A DNA stretch of 5,408 nt from assembly GCA_025451595.1 (NCBI GenBank), contig JANWKD010000002.1, positions 1-5,408 of the forward strand. The letters run 5' to 3'. This DNA comes from Candidatus Babeliales bacterium. Lineage in GTDB: Bacteria; Babelota; Babeliae; Babelales; JANWKD01. The notes beneath the pieces were generated by a model. The model made no database searches. It saw only the letters and a list, made by a program, of their open reading frames with translations, and had not been told where the DNA came from. Positions 5,408-5,408 of this stretch are shown one piece after another. The translations under genes were made by a program, and so were the position numbers. Positions within the stretch are counted from its first letter, which is position 1; the number at the start of each line of letters is the position of its first letter.

Positions 5408-5408
5408 A

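Overview
The window is a strongly AT-rich bacterial segment. It carries two WD40-repeat paralogs in tandem, two exported or membrane-anchored proteins of unknown family, and the end of an ankyrin-repeat gene. All starts that can be judged have good Shine-Dalgarno sequences, and every complete gene begins with an N-terminal signal peptide. Eukaryotic-type repeat domains (WD40, ankyrin, a Skp1/POZ-like fold), small exported proteins of no recognised family and AT-rich DNA together suggest a host-associated bacterium living in protists. My best guess is a Dependentiae (TM6)/Babeliales-type genome. This is inferred from style only; no phylogenetic marker gene is present, and an amoeba symbiont from another phylum is possible.

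Left part (1-2965, + strand): a WD40 beta-propeller gene cut by the left edge is followed by a complete 573-residue paralog. The complete copy has a signal peptide, then a region that reads like eukaryotic Skp1 (POZ half plus the ANYLDI helix), then a probable seven-bladed WD40 propeller. The two copies align end to end over the propeller and share an almost identical C-terminal tail. The left copy may carry a frameshift close to the window edge.

Middle (3116-4083): a 269-residue exported protein with two glycine-rich hydrophobic segments has its own consensus-like promoter. A plausible charged C-terminal tail lies in the +1 frame just past its stop, next to a run of six A. A perfect 17-bp hairpin with a T-tract then separates it from the converging gene on the other strand.

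Right part (4084-5408, - strand): a 303-residue protein with a signal peptide, one further hydrophobic segment, a Pro/Ala-rich linker and a long helical domain. Beyond it is the 3' end of an ankyrin-repeat gene that enters from the right edge.

Read together, the region looks like an island of exported proteins, possibly acting on the host. The Skp1-like/WD40 protein is the most striking member: it joins in one chain the parts that eukaryotes spread over Skp1 and an F-box/WD40 subunit of SCF ubiquitin ligases. That role is a hypothesis. The sequence shows the domains but not the function. No gap between genes exceeds 300 bases.
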